From Ancistrus triradiatus (lineage: Eukaryota; Chordata; Actinopteri; Siluriformes; Loricariidae), in contig JAJAGP010002217.1 in NCBI GenBank assembly GCA_025084515.1, positions 5,001-69,000 on the forward strand: a stretch of DNA of 64,000 nt; not shown here. Reading direction: 5' to 3'. The text below holds more notes on this DNA, generated by a model that did not search any database, was not told the DNA's origin, and saw only the letters and a program-made list of their open reading frames with translations. Within the stretch, counting starts at the first letter, position 1.

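Overview
The window is vertebrate nuclear DNA, almost certainly from a teleost fish. It has a many-exon gene with GT-AG introns, no bacterial-style gene packing, and a dense layer of Tc1/mariner, hAT and MITE-like DNA transposons, tRNA-type SINEs and LINE fragments of the kind common in ray-finned fish. The species cannot be named from the sequence; the heavy load of Tc1 families would fit an otophysan such as a catfish, but that is a guess.

There is one host gene. It lies on the minus strand from 10100 to beyond 64000 and encodes RNF213 (mysterin), a giant AAA+ ATPase and E3 ubiquitin ligase. I placed 54 consecutive coding exons (about 12.9 kb, about 4,300 codons), from inside the N-terminal half to the stop codon. 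The 5' end, roughly 900-1,000 codons, is outside the window. In gene order, exons e1-e11 encode the stalk/linker region, e12-e16 the AAA+ ring (including a 3,612-bp single exon with two Walker A/B pairs), e17-e29 the rest of the core and the hinge, e30 the C3HC4 RING, and e31-e54 the E3 shell, the RZ finger (e40-e41) and the C-terminal domain. Intron phases agree at all junctions except those touching four damaged exons.

Those four exons (e9, e13, e17, e18) carry small indels or in-frame stops, while the other 50 exons are clean, including the 3.6-kb exon lying between e13 and e17. The pattern suggests patchy consensus error or local decay, not general pseudogene decay.

Bases 1-9230 lie downstream of the gene. 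They hold fragments of at least four Tc1-like families, a SINE head-to-head pair and microsatellites, and no host gene that I can recognise. Large introns are filled with nested insertions. The clearest are a palindromic mariner foldback (34719-35624), a Tc1-in-hAT-in-MITE nest (39056-41590), a hAT inside a hAT-like element (29268-30960), and a family of about 430-bp retroposons with target-site duplications, two copies of which interrupt LINE reverse-transcriptase remnants.
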